Shown here: in pieces, positions 49,719-57,828 of the stretch
How the letters are laid out: each line of letters begins with the position of its first letter
Numbering within the stretch: position 1 is the stretch's first letter
NCBI RefSeq assembly: GCF_039543565.1
Contig: NZ_BAABJZ010000104.1
Coordinates: 1 to 64,000 of the forward strand
From: Ferrimonas pelagia
Lineage (GTDB): Bacteria; Pseudomonadota; Gammaproteobacteria; Enterobacterales; Shewanellaceae
DNA: 64,000 nt
Direction of reading: 5' to 3'
Made by a program: the position numbers and the translations under genes
The notes under the pieces: model-generated
The model's input: only the letters and a program-made list of their open reading frames with translations
Database searches by the model: none
Told to the model about the DNA's origin: nothing

Positions 49719-51050
49719 CTACCGTTGAAACGGGTAGATGCTACCCAGACTCAGCAATTGGGTGAGTTGATCTAATGCGGATTGGCTTTCGTCCAGCAGC
49801 GCCGGATCGCGCAGATCGTCCAGGCTGAGTTGGTCGCGATAATAGCGCTGAACCCATTGGGTTAATTGCTGATGTTTGGCGGGATCGATTAGGCACTCAG
49901 GATTGACCGCGGCACGTTCCCGCTCGGATAGCACCACGCGTAGACGTAGGCACGCCGGACCGCCGCCGTTTTGCATGCTTTGCTTAACGTCCAGGTAGAT
50001 CACCTCCGCAATGGGGCCAGTGCTGCCGGTGAGTTCGCGCAGGTAGGTGTTGACCTCCGTGTTGTCCTGGCATTCCGTCGGGGCGACGAGCACATGGCGT
50101 CCGTCTGGCAAGGTTAATAGTTGGGTATTAAATAAGTAGCTTTGTACCGCCGAGTCGATCGAGACCGCTTCGGTTGGCACCTCGAGGACGGTAAGGCCTT
50201 CACCGAAGGCTTGATGGATCCGATCCAGTGCGTTGGCTTGCTCAAAAAACGCCTGTTGGTGGCAGAGCAGCAGTTCGCGATTGCCAACGGCGATCACATC
50301 ATTGTGAAACACGCCTTGATCGATCACCGCTGGGTTTTGCTGAAGGAACAGGGTGCGCTCGGGAGCGAGCTGATGCAGGCGGGCAACGGCTTGGCTGGCC
50401 TCAAGGGTGTGGCGCGCAGGAAAGTGGACGGGCTCAAGCTCATCTTTGCGGCATTCACTGCGACCATAGACAAACAGTTGCAAACCAGCTTCGCCGTATT
50501 GGCGGCACAGACGTGTGTGATTTGCGGCGCCTTCGTCACCCAAAGTTGGATGAGACGGCAGAGGTTGATGATGCACAAAATGGTCGGGATCGGAAAAGAC
50601 GGCTTGCAGTGTGCGCTGGGTTTGCACCGGCTCGATGGCCCGGTGCAGCTTGTTGATCAGGTTGGCCGGGGTAAAGTGGATCTTGCCATCGGCGCTGTCG
50701 GCACTGGGTGAGACCGTCGCGGCGTTTGCACTCCACATGCTGCTGGCGGAATAGCAGGCCAGTAGCAATTCCGGCGCTTGGCGGTAGGCGGCATCGAGGA
50801 TCTGGCCGGGTTGACCTGAAAAGCCAAGTTGACGCAGGGTGTCGAGATCGGGCCGAGACTGAGGTGGCAACACCCCTTGTACCAGCCCCATCTGCTGCAG
50901 GGCCAACATTTTATCTAGACCTTGCAGTGCCGCGGCTCTTGGGTTGGCGACGGCGTTGGCATTCGAGCCTGAGGCAATGTTGCCAAAGGAGAGCCCGGCA
51001 TAGTTATGAGTCGGACCGACAAGTCCGTCGAAGTTGGCTTCGTAATGCAT
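49719..51050 (-). CDS. astB: N-succinylarginine dihydrolase (AstB)
   Basis: A 443-residue amidinotransferase-fold enzyme, second step of the arginine succinyltransferase pathway, yielding succinylornithine, ammonia and CO2. YEANFDGLVGPTHNYAGLSFGNIAS is the N-terminal signature. FHNDVIAVGN carries the catalytic His region, and MQNGGGPACLRLRVVLSE carries the active Cys. AAGGAA precedes the ATG. The other ast genes (astC, astA, astD, astE) are not adjacent, so astB stands alone here. Confidence 0.94.
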   Translation of the reverse strand: MHYEANFDGLVGPTHNYAGLSFGNIASGSNANAVANPRAAALQGLDKMLALQQMGLVQGVLPPQSRPDLDTLRQLGFSGQPGQILDAAYRQAPELLLACYSASSMWSANAATVSPSADSADGKIHFTPANLINKLHRAIEPVQTQRTLQAVFSDPDHFVHHQPLPSHPTLGDEGAANHTRLCRQYGEAGLQLFVYGRSECRKDELEPVHFPARHTLEASQAVARLHQLAPERTLFLQQNPAVIDQGVFHNDVIAVGNRELLLCHQQAFFEQANALDRIHQAFGEGLTVLEVPTEAVSIDSAVQSYLFNTQLLTLPDGRHVLVAPTECQDNTEVNTYLRELTGSTGPIAEVIYLDVKQSMQNGGGPACLRLRVVLSERERAAVNPECLIDPAKHQQLTQWVQRYYRDQLSLDDLRDPALLDESQSALDQLTQLLSLGSIYPFQR

Positions 51051-51301
51051 AAATTCCTTCCTAAATTCTTCCCTGCAAGGATCACCAACGCAGACGCGGG
51101 ATGACGAGCTCGGCCCAGTATACGGCGTCTTAAAAGCGGCTCAAGCGGTCAAAATTGGAGCGAAAGCTAACAAATGCATAACTATTGCTTGCTTGTCGGG
51201 CTCTGATGCATTAGTACTTTCTGCAATTGCGTGTTCAGTCGCTAAAAAAAGTTTAACTGAGCAAAAATCGTCTAAGCGTGTGGCTTCCGACTGCGCTAGG
51301 G

Positions 51302-51330
51302 TTGAATCTGAACCCGACTGCCTCTATATA
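51302..51330 (+). promoter_or_regulatory. Candidate topA promoter
   Basis: TTGAAT (51302-51307), 17 bases, TATATA (51325-51330): each hexamer is 4 of 6. A start near 51337 would give a leader of about 43 bases before the topA ATG. The astB-topA intergenic region (51051-51379) shows no gene. Confidence 0.4.
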
Positions 51331-51379
51331 TGAAGCCAAATTACTATCCACAGCGTTTAATAAGGTCCTAACCAGTCTC

Positions 51380-54049
51380 ATGGGCAAATCTCTGGTCATT
51401 GTGGAGTCGCCGGCTAAGGCGAAAACCATCAATAAGTATCTCGGCAAAGACTTTGTCGTGAAATCCTCCGTGGGTCACATTCGCGATCTGCCGACCTCCG
51501 CCAGTCAGTCGACCAAGAAGCCTGCGCCGACCAAGACCGCGGCCGAAGTGCGCAAGATGGCGCCGGACGAAAAAGCACGTTACAAGGCACAGCGGGATTA
51601 TCAGACGCTGATCGCCCGTATGGGGATCGATCCCAAGCAGGATTGGGCGGCGGACTATCAGGTTTTGCCGGGCAAGGAAAAGGTAGTAAAAGAGCTGCAA
51701 ACCTTGGCGGAAAAAGCCGACACCGTCTATCTCGCAACGGATTTGGATAGAGAGGGAGAGGCGATCGCCTGGCACTTGCAGGAGGTGATCGGCGGCGATG
51801 ACGCGCGTTATCGCCGGGTGGTGTTCAATGAGATCACCAAGTCCGCGATCCAGGATGCGTTTGCGCAACCCTTGTTTCTCGATCATGACAAGGTCAATGC
51901 GCAACAAACCCGTCGTTTCCTCGACCGACTGGTGGGCTTCTCTGTCTCACCGCTGTTGTGGAAGAAGTTGGCTCGTGGTCTGTCGGCGGGACGGGTTCAA
52001 TCCGTTGCGGTTCGCCTGATCGTCGAGCGAGAGCGGGAGATCCGCGCGTTTGTGCCTGAGGAGTTTTGGGACATTCACGCCGATCTGTCGAGCGCCAGTG
52101 GCGCTGCGTTGCGGATGGAGGTGGCGAAATACCAAGGCCAAACCCTGAAGCTGGGTGATAAGAACCATACTGATCAGGCGGTAGCGGCACTCCAGTCGGC
52201 GCAATACCGGATCAGCAAGCGCGAAGATAAACCCAGCTCTAGCCGTCCATCGGCCCCCTACATCACCTCGACATTGCAGCAGGCGGCGAGTACGCGCCTG
52301 GGCTTTGGGGTGAAAAAGACGATGACGTTGGCGCAACGCCTCTACGAAGCGGGCCACATTACCTATATGCGTACCGACTCGACCAACCTCAGCAAAGAGG
52401 CGGTGGAGAGTGCTCGTGATTTCATTGGCACCGAGTACGGCAGTAAATATTTGCCTAAAGAGCCGAATCGCTACGGCTCTAAAGAGGGGGCTCAGGAAGC
52501 GCACGAAGCGATCCGACCTTCGGATGTAAACACCAAAGCCAGCACCCTCAGCACCATGGAGCGTGATGCACAGCGTCTGTATGAGCTGATCTGGCGCCAG
52601 TTCGTTGCCTGTCAGATGATGCCAGCCAAGTACGATGCGTCCACCATTACCGTGGAAGCGGGCGATTACGAGCTGAAGGCTAAAGGCCGCATCATGGTGT
52701 TTGATGGTTGGACCCGGGCGCAGCCACCCATGGGGCGCAAGGGCGAAGAGGACAAGACCTTGCCTGCGGTCACCATCGGTGAGGCGCTGGAGTTAAATAA
52801 GCTTGATCCTAAACAGCACTTTACTAAGCCGGTGGCACGTTTTAACGAGGCCTCCTTGGTCAAGGAGCTGGAGAAGCGCGGTATTGGTCGTCCGTCGACC
52901 TATGCGTCGATCATCTCTACTATCCAGGATCGAGGCTATGTGCGGGTTGAAAACCGCCGTTTCTTCACCGAAAAGATGGGTGAGATCGTCACGGATCGCT
53001 TAGTCGAGAATTTCGAAGAGCTGCTCAGTTACGATTTTACCGCCTCGATGGAGGAGACCCTAGATAAGATCGCTCAGGGCAATCTTGAGTGGAAGCAGGT
53101 TCTAAACGAGTTCTACCTCGACCTCGGAGACAAACTGGAAACCGCCGAGCTGGAAGTGGACGAAGGCGGGATGCGCCCAAATCAGATGGTGCTGACGGAT
53201 ATTCCGTGTCCGACCTGTGAACGTCCAATGGGGATCCGCACTGCGACCACCGGGGTCTTCTTAGGTTGCAGCGGCTATGCATTGCCGCCGAAAGAGCGCT
53301 GTAAGACCACCATCAACCTGACACCGGGAGAGGAGGCGGAAGCCATCACTTCGGATGAGCAGGAGGCGGAGGCGCTGATCACGCGCCAGCGTTGTGAGCT
53401 GTGTGGCTCGACCATGGACAGCTACCTGGTCGATGAAACCCGTAAGCTGCACGTCTGTGGTAACAACCCGACCTGTGAAGGCTATGTGGTTGAGAAGGGC
53501 ACCTTTAAGATCAAAGGCTATGACGGCCCGCTGATCGAATGTGACCGCTGTGGCTCAGATATGGAGCTCAAAGATGGCCGCTTCGGTAAGTACTTTGCGT
53601 GCACCGATACCAAAGGGGCTGAGTGTAAGAATACACGTAAACTTCTGAAAAGTGGGGAGGTTGCTCCGCCGAAGGAGGACCCTGTACCGCTGCCTGAGCT
53701 GCCCTGTGAAAAGTCCGATGCGCACTTTGTGCTGCGCGATGGCGCCGCTGGTTTGTTTATGGCGGCCAGTACCTTCCCGAAAAGCCGCGAAACACGCGCG
53801 CCTCGAGTCGAAGAGCTGAAACGATTCCGTGATCGTATCTCGCCGAAATTCTATTATTTGGCGGATGCACCGGCTCAGGATCCAGACGGCAATCTGGCTC
53901 TGTTGAAGTTCAGCCGTAAGACCAAGGAGCAGTATGTGGCTTCTGAGCTTGATGGCAAGGCGACCGGTTGGGTGGCCAAGTACGTCAACGGTCAGTGGGT
54001 TGAAGAGCAGACCAAGAAGTCGAAAGCGAAGCCAAAGAAGGCGGAGTGA
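51380..54049 (+). CDS. topA: DNA topoisomerase I (TopA)
   Basis: An 889-residue type IA topoisomerase relaxing negative supercoils. The Toprim domain starts MGKSLVIVESPAKAKTINKYLG (catalytic Glu) and contains YLATDLDREGEAIAWHLQE (DxD). The active Tyr is in HITYMRTDSTNLS (Tyr about 329). Three C-terminal zinc ribbons are visible: CPTCERPMG..C....C, CELCGSTMD..CGNNPTC, CDRCGSDMELKDGRFGKYFAC. The tail ends in a basic run (KKSKAKPKKAE). The ATG at 51380 fits the conserved N-terminus; the SD is weak. Transcribed toward cysB, as in related genera. Confidence 0.97.
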   Translation: MGKSLVIVESPAKAKTINKYLGKDFVVKSSVGHIRDLPTSASQSTKKPAPTKTAAEVRKMAPDEKARYKAQRDYQTLIARMGIDPKQDWAADYQVLPGKEKVVKELQTLAEKADTVYLATDLDREGEAIAWHLQEVIGGDDARYRRVVFNEITKSAIQDAFAQPLFLDHDKVNAQQTRRFLDRLVGFSVSPLLWKKLARGLSAGRVQSVAVRLIVEREREIRAFVPEEFWDIHADLSSASGAALRMEVAKYQGQTLKLGDKNHTDQAVAALQSAQYRISKREDKPSSSRPSAPYITSTLQQAASTRLGFGVKKTMTLAQRLYEAGHITYMRTDSTNLSKEAVESARDFIGTEYGSKYLPKEPNRYGSKEGAQEAHEAIRPSDVNTKASTLSTMERDAQRLYELIWRQFVACQMMPAKYDASTITVEAGDYELKAKGRIMVFDGWTRAQPPMGRKGEEDKTLPAVTIGEALELNKLDPKQHFTKPVARFNEASLVKELEKRGIGRPSTYASIISTIQDRGYVRVENRRFFTEKMGEIVTDRLVENFEELLSYDFTASMEETLDKIAQGNLEWKQVLNEFYLDLGDKLETAELEVDEGGMRPNQMVLTDIPCPTCERPMGIRTATTGVFLGCSGYALPPKERCKTTINLTPGEEAEAITSDEQEAEALITRQRCELCGSTMDSYLVDETRKLHVCGNNPTCEGYVVEKGTFKIKGYDGPLIECDRCGSDMELKDGRFGKYFACTDTKGAECKNTRKLLKSGEVAPPKEDPVPLPELPCEKSDAHFVLRDGAAGLFMAASTFPKSRETRAPRVEELKRFRDRISPKFYYLADAPAQDPDGNLALLKFSRKTKEQYVASELDGKATGWVAKYVNGQWVEEQTKKSKAKPKKAE

Positions 54050-54066
54050 TATCTCGTTGCATAGAA

Positions 54067-54095
54067 AAAGGCGCTCGATTGAGCGCCTTTTTTAC
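54067..54095 (+). terminator. Terminator after topA
   Basis: AAAGGCGCTC (54067-54076) and GAGCGCCTTT (54081-54090) pair perfectly around GATT, followed by TTT. It lies between topA and the convergent coiled-coil gene. Confidence 0.92.
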
Positions 54096-54143
54096 GTCTT
54101 GTTGGTCGCTATAACCGACGGCGTAGCAATGTCGGAATCGGTT

Positions 54144-54908
54144 CTACCACTTTTTCTTGGGCTGGAATAACTCGTCGAGTTCATTGCTGCCCTTGTCGCT
54201 ACTGCCGCTATGGAGGCTGGCCTGCTGACGTTGGTCAATGTCCGCCAACATCGCGTTGGCCTTGTTCATGGTGGCATCTCGAAACAGGATGTCTTCGCTG
54301 CTTTGCGCATTGAGGTTGCTGATCAGCTTGGACAGCAGCTGTTTTGCCGAGCCCAGCTGACTGTTTTGTATTGCGACGCGGGCGCGGTCGAGCAGGACGG
54401 TAGCGTTGATCCGAGCCAGTAGATGATCGGCTCGTTCGGATTCGCTGACAAACAGATCGTGGGTAATGCGGCTCTTGTTATGCTCATGGCGTAACACGTC
54501 TTTCAGACGTTTGAGTGCCTGTACCAAGCTTAAGGTTTGTTTGTCATTGGTTGGGACGGTGAAGGTATCCAAGCCTTTGGCTGCACCTTCGTTTTTGTTC
54601 AGTGAGATCAATTGCGCTTCGATGTCAGTCTTTCGGCGCAGATAGTCGCTGTGATTGCGTTCGATGGTTAAGGCGGCATCGATCGCATCGAGGATCCGCT
54701 GATTCAGTAGTAGCAGCAGCTCGTTGCTCATTGGTAGAAGAGTACCGGCGGTCAGTAACTGCTCGGTTTCATCGATGGTGGCCCGGTGCTTGGCGAGCTG
54801 TTGCTGCCGAGCAAGCTCCAGCTGCTCTTTGTGCTGCTGGATCAAATTAACGCAGATAACCAGTAGAAGAAGGGCGCCGAGTAAGAGCAACACAAGAGTT
54901 AAAGACAT
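54144..54908 (-). CDS. Membrane-anchored coiled-coil protein of unknown function
   Basis: A 254-residue protein. One N-terminal membrane segment (SLTLVLLLLGALLLLVICVNLIQQ) is followed by long amphipathic helices rich in Leu, Gln, Glu and Lys (EQLELARQQQLAKHR..., RRKTDIEAQLISLNK, ALKRLKDVLRHEHNKSR). The last 25 residues are Ser/Asp-rich and end in a basic PKKKW. The topology would be N-in with a soluble alpha-helical body. It sits between topA and cysB, convergent with topA. I recognise a conserved hypothetical of this genomic position but no function. Confidence 0.75.
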   Translation of the reverse strand: MSLTLVLLLLGALLLLVICVNLIQQHKEQLELARQQQLAKHRATIDETEQLLTAGTLLPMSNELLLLLNQRILDAIDAALTIERNHSDYLRRKTDIEAQLISLNKNEGAAKGLDTFTVPTNDKQTLSLVQALKRLKDVLRHEHNKSRITHDLFVSESERADHLLARINATVLLDRARVAIQNSQLGSAKQLLSKLISNLNAQSSEDILFRDATMNKANAMLADIDQRQQASLHSGSSDKGSNELDELFQPKKKW

Positions 54909-55059
54909 GGTTTTTCTGGATCCTTTTTATTTGCTCCAATGCTACACCAATCTGCCCTTAGAGCGCATCTCTGATCTTGCTAGCTGAGCGCACCTTATTA
55001 CACTTCTGTTGTTTTTATGCTATCTATATAACACTTTAGAATTAGCGTAAGAGGCAGGT

Positions 55060-56034
55060 ATGAAACTGCAGCAATTGCGATACATCGTTGAGGTCGTTCA
55101 TAACAACCTGAATGTGTCGGCGACGGCAGACAGTCTGTATACCTCCCAGCCGGGGATCTCGAAGCAGGTTCGGATGCTCGAAGACGAGCTGGGCATACAG
55201 ATCTTCGGCCGAAGCGGTAAACACCTGACGCACGTTACCCCAGCCGGTCAGCAGGTGATCGAGCTTGCCAGCGATATTCTTGGCAAGGTGGAAGGGATAA
55301 AAAATGTTGCGTCGGAATACACCCAACCCGACCGAGGGGATCTCAATATCGCCACTACCCATACGCAGGCGCGTTATGCTCTGCCTGAGGTGATCCGTGG
55401 CTTTATCCAACGCTACCCTGATGTGAACCTGTTGATGCATCAAGGGACGCCCGATCAGATCTGTGAGATGGCCGTGCGAGGGGACGCGGATTTCGCCATC
55501 GCCACGGAAGGGATGAACCTGTTCCACGATCTGGTGATGCTGCCGTGCTACCACTGGAACCGTTCGATCGTCTTTCATAAGGATCATCCACTGGCCAAGT
55601 GTGCCCATGTGGGCCTGGAGGAGCTGATCCAATACCCATTGGTGACCTATGTGTTTGGCTTTAACCGCAGCTCATCGTTGGAGAAAGCCTTCGCCCAGGT
55701 TGAAGGCGAGCCGCGTGTGGTGTTCTCTGCAACCAGTGCTGATGTGTTAAAGACTTATGTACGCATGGGGCTCGGGGTAGGGGTGATGGCAACTATGGCG
55801 TTGGAGCCGGAGGACAGCAAAGATCTGGTGGTGGTGGATGCCTCGCATCTGTTTGAAGCGAACACAACCAAGATCGCTTTCCGTAAAGGCAGTTTCCTCC
55901 GTTCCTATATGTATGAGTTTATGGAGCGGTTTGCCCCGCACCTGACGCGGCCGGTGGTGGAACAAGCCTTGGGGCTGCGCGATCAGGCCCAGATCGATGC
56001 CATGTTTGCAGGCATGGCCTTGCCGATGCGCTGA
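55060..56034 (+). CDS. cysB: LysR-type cysteine regulon activator CysB
   Basis: A 324-residue LysR-family regulator that senses N-acetylserine and sulfide to control sulfate assimilation. The N-terminal HTH is MKLQQLRYIVEVVHNNLNVSATADSLYTSQPGISKQVRMLEDELG. The effector domain begins LNIATTHTQARYALPEVI, matching the acetylserine pocket (TTHTQARY). The C-terminal KIAFRKGSFLRSYMYEFMERFAPHL is the CysB signature. GAGGCAGGT precedes the ATG. Length is that of E. coli CysB (324). Confidence 0.96.
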   Translation: MKLQQLRYIVEVVHNNLNVSATADSLYTSQPGISKQVRMLEDELGIQIFGRSGKHLTHVTPAGQQVIELASDILGKVEGIKNVASEYTQPDRGDLNIATTHTQARYALPEVIRGFIQRYPDVNLLMHQGTPDQICEMAVRGDADFAIATEGMNLFHDLVMLPCYHWNRSIVFHKDHPLAKCAHVGLEELIQYPLVTYVFGFNRSSSLEKAFAQVEGEPRVVFSATSADVLKTYVRMGLGVGVMATMALEPEDSKDLVVVDASHLFEANTTKIAFRKGSFLRSYMYEFMERFAPHLTRPVVEQALGLRDQAQIDAMFAGMALPMR

Positions 56035-56047
56035 GTGACGCATATCG

Positions 56048-56068
56048 GGCCATCCATCGAGGATGGCC
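56048..56068. terminator. Hairpin between cysB and the rhodanese gene
   Basis: GGCCATCC (56048-56055) and GGATGGCC (56061-56068) pair perfectly around ATCGA. There is no T-tract. It lies between convergent genes and is terminator-like. Confidence 0.55.
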
Positions 56069-56085
56069 TAACTCGGTGTTCACTT

Positions 56086-56475
56086 CTAGCGTCGTGCCGC
56101 CTTTAACTCCTCCAGACCCCCGCCATTGTGGACCCGATAGCCTAACGCTGATAAGGAATTGGCGGCGATCCCTGAGCGGCGCCCGCTCCGACAGTACACG
56201 ACAATGGGTTGATCTTGGTTGAGTTTGAGGGCGTTGATGGCCTGAGTGATGGTTTGGTATTCAAGATTATGCGCGCCGGCTAGGTGTTCACTTTGGTACT
56301 CCGGCGGCGTGCGTACATCGATCAATACAGCGCCTTGTTCGATTAGCTGCCAGGCCTGTTCCGCTCGGCTCTGTGCTTGAACCTGAGTGGAGAGCAACGT
56401 TGCACAGCCGATGAGGAGCAACAAAGGGAGCAGACGGCGCGTCAGCATAGGCAATGTTTGGAAGACAGATGTCAT
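56086..56475 (-). CDS. Periplasmic rhodanese-like protein
   Basis: A 129-residue single-domain rhodanese with a signal peptide (LLPLLLLIGCATLLSTQVQA). VLIDVRTPPEYQSEHLAGAHNLEYQTI is the CH2A block. VVYCRSGRRSGIAANSLSALGY holds the catalytic Cys in a six-residue CRSGRR loop, the length seen in sulfurtransferases rather than phosphatases. It resembles PspE. AAGGA seven bases upstream supports the ATG at 56475. Cytoplasmic GlpE is excluded by the signal peptide. Confidence 0.87.
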   Translation of the reverse strand: MTSVFQTLPMLTRRLLPLLLLIGCATLLSTQVQAQSRAEQAWQLIEQGAVLIDVRTPPEYQSEHLAGAHNLEYQTITQAINALKLNQDQPIVVYCRSGRRSGIAANSLSALGYRVHNGGGLEELKAARR

Positions 56476-56592
56476 TTTCTATCCTTGTCGAATGGTTAGC
56501 GTATGCAAACCAGTTTATGTGTTTCTCTGAGGAAGGGGTATTCTGCCGGGCGGTGCTCTAGGAGAGTGACAGGGCCAGTCGCTTGGAGGAGG

Positions 56593-56615
56593 GAGCCCCG
56601 CAAAGTCCGGGGCTC
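56593..56615 (-). terminator. Terminator-like hairpin after isocitrate dehydrogenase
   Basis: GAGCCCCG (56593-56600) and CGGGGCTC (56608-56615) form an 8-bp stem with a 7-base loop, 17 bases past the stop. No T-tract follows on the minus strand. Confidence 0.55.
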
Positions 56616-56632
56616 ATCGTCGTGAGGTGACG

Positions 56633-57640
56633 TTACAGCCGGGCCAGAATGGCGTCGGTAAAGGCCTGAGTGCCGGCGTTACCGCCGAGATCTCGGGTAA
56701 CACATTCCCCCGCTGCGATGGTGTCGCGCACCGCATTGCGGATCTTACCAGCTTGCTCCGCCAGCCCCAGATATTCGAGCATCTGTACAGCAGCGAGGAT
56801 CAAAGCGGTGGGGTTGGCCAGATCTTGCCCCGCGATATCGGGTGCGCTGCCGTGGACCGCTTCGAAGATCGCTGCCTCCTGGCCGATGTTGGCGCCGGGC
56901 GCTAAGCCAAGCCCTCCGATCAGCCCAGCACAGAGATCGGACAGGATGTCACCAAACAGATTGGTGGTGACGATCACGTCAAACTGGCTGGGATCCATCA
57001 CCAACTTCATGCAGGTGGCATCGACGATCATCTCTTGCGATTCAATCTCCGGGTAACGCTCGGCCACCTCTCTGGCTACCTTGAGAAACAGGCCGGAGGT
57101 CGACTTCATGATATTAGCTTTGTGAACCGCGGTGACTTTTTTGCGGCCCTCTTTGCGCGCGAGTTGGTAAGCGAATTCACAGATCCGTTCAGCACCATCC
57201 CGGGTGATGATGCTCATCGCCTCGGCCGTTTGACCATCGGCGCTGACGGTTTGGCCTGCACCTGAGTACATGCCTTCGGTGTTTTCCCGAATGGTGATGA
57301 TATCGACATTTTCATAGCGGGCTCGGGTGCCCTTCAACGAGAGCACCGGACGGACGTTCGCATACAGATTGAACGTTTTGCGCAAGCTGACATTGATGGA
57401 GGTAAAGCCGTCGCCGATGGGGGTGGTCAAGGGGCCTTTTAGCGCCACCTTGTTCTTTTCGATCAGATCTAAGGTCTGTTGAGGCACCAGCTCGCCGTGC
57501 TTTTCCAGTGCCGTTAAGCCAGCGTCAGCAAATTCATAGTCGAATTGACAGCCCGCCTTATCCAGCACCTTTAAGGTTGCATCGACGATATCGGGACCGA
57601 TCCCGTCGCCGGGTATTACAGTTATGGTTGTTGCGGACAT
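56633..57640 (-). CDS. NAD-dependent isocitrate dehydrogenase, small eukaryote-like type
   Basis: A 335-residue isopropylmalate/isocitrate dehydrogenase family enzyme. Conserved parts are TVIPGDGIGPDIVDATLKVL, GPLTTPIGDGFTSINVSLRKTFNLYANVRP (substrate Ser in the TSINVSLRK loop), IIRENTEGMYSG, HKANIMKSTSGLFL (Lys/Asn) and NLFGDILSDLCAGLIGGLG (metal Asp). The length and the GLGLAPGANIG..FEAVHGSAPDIAGQ region suit NAD-specific IDH, much shorter than the NADP enzyme of E. coli (416). The ATG at 57640 has AAGGA eight bases upstream. It is alone on its strand. Confidence 0.85.
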   Translation of the reverse strand: MSATTITVIPGDGIGPDIVDATLKVLDKAGCQFDYEFADAGLTALEKHGELVPQQTLDLIEKNKVALKGPLTTPIGDGFTSINVSLRKTFNLYANVRPVLSLKGTRARYENVDIITIRENTEGMYSGAGQTVSADGQTAEAMSIITRDGAERICEFAYQLARKEGRKKVTAVHKANIMKSTSGLFLKVAREVAERYPEIESQEMIVDATCMKLVMDPSQFDVIVTTNLFGDILSDLCAGLIGGLGLAPGANIGQEAAIFEAVHGSAPDIAGQDLANPTALILAAVQMLEYLGLAEQAGKIRNAVRDTIAAGECVTRDLGGNAGTQAFTDAILARL

Positions 57641-57828
57641 GCATACATCCTTCCACGTTGGTGTTTGTTTATGTACCCCTCTAGTACCAGCCAGTAGCGA
57701 GAGCAACTGTGACAGGAGATGGGGGCTTTGTTAGCATGTTTCGGCGCACAGTCTACCGCTTTTCACAGGCCACTTACAGTTGGCGGAAAGTCGTAGCAAC
57801 GGATATGGACGATAGGTGAGGGTGCCGT

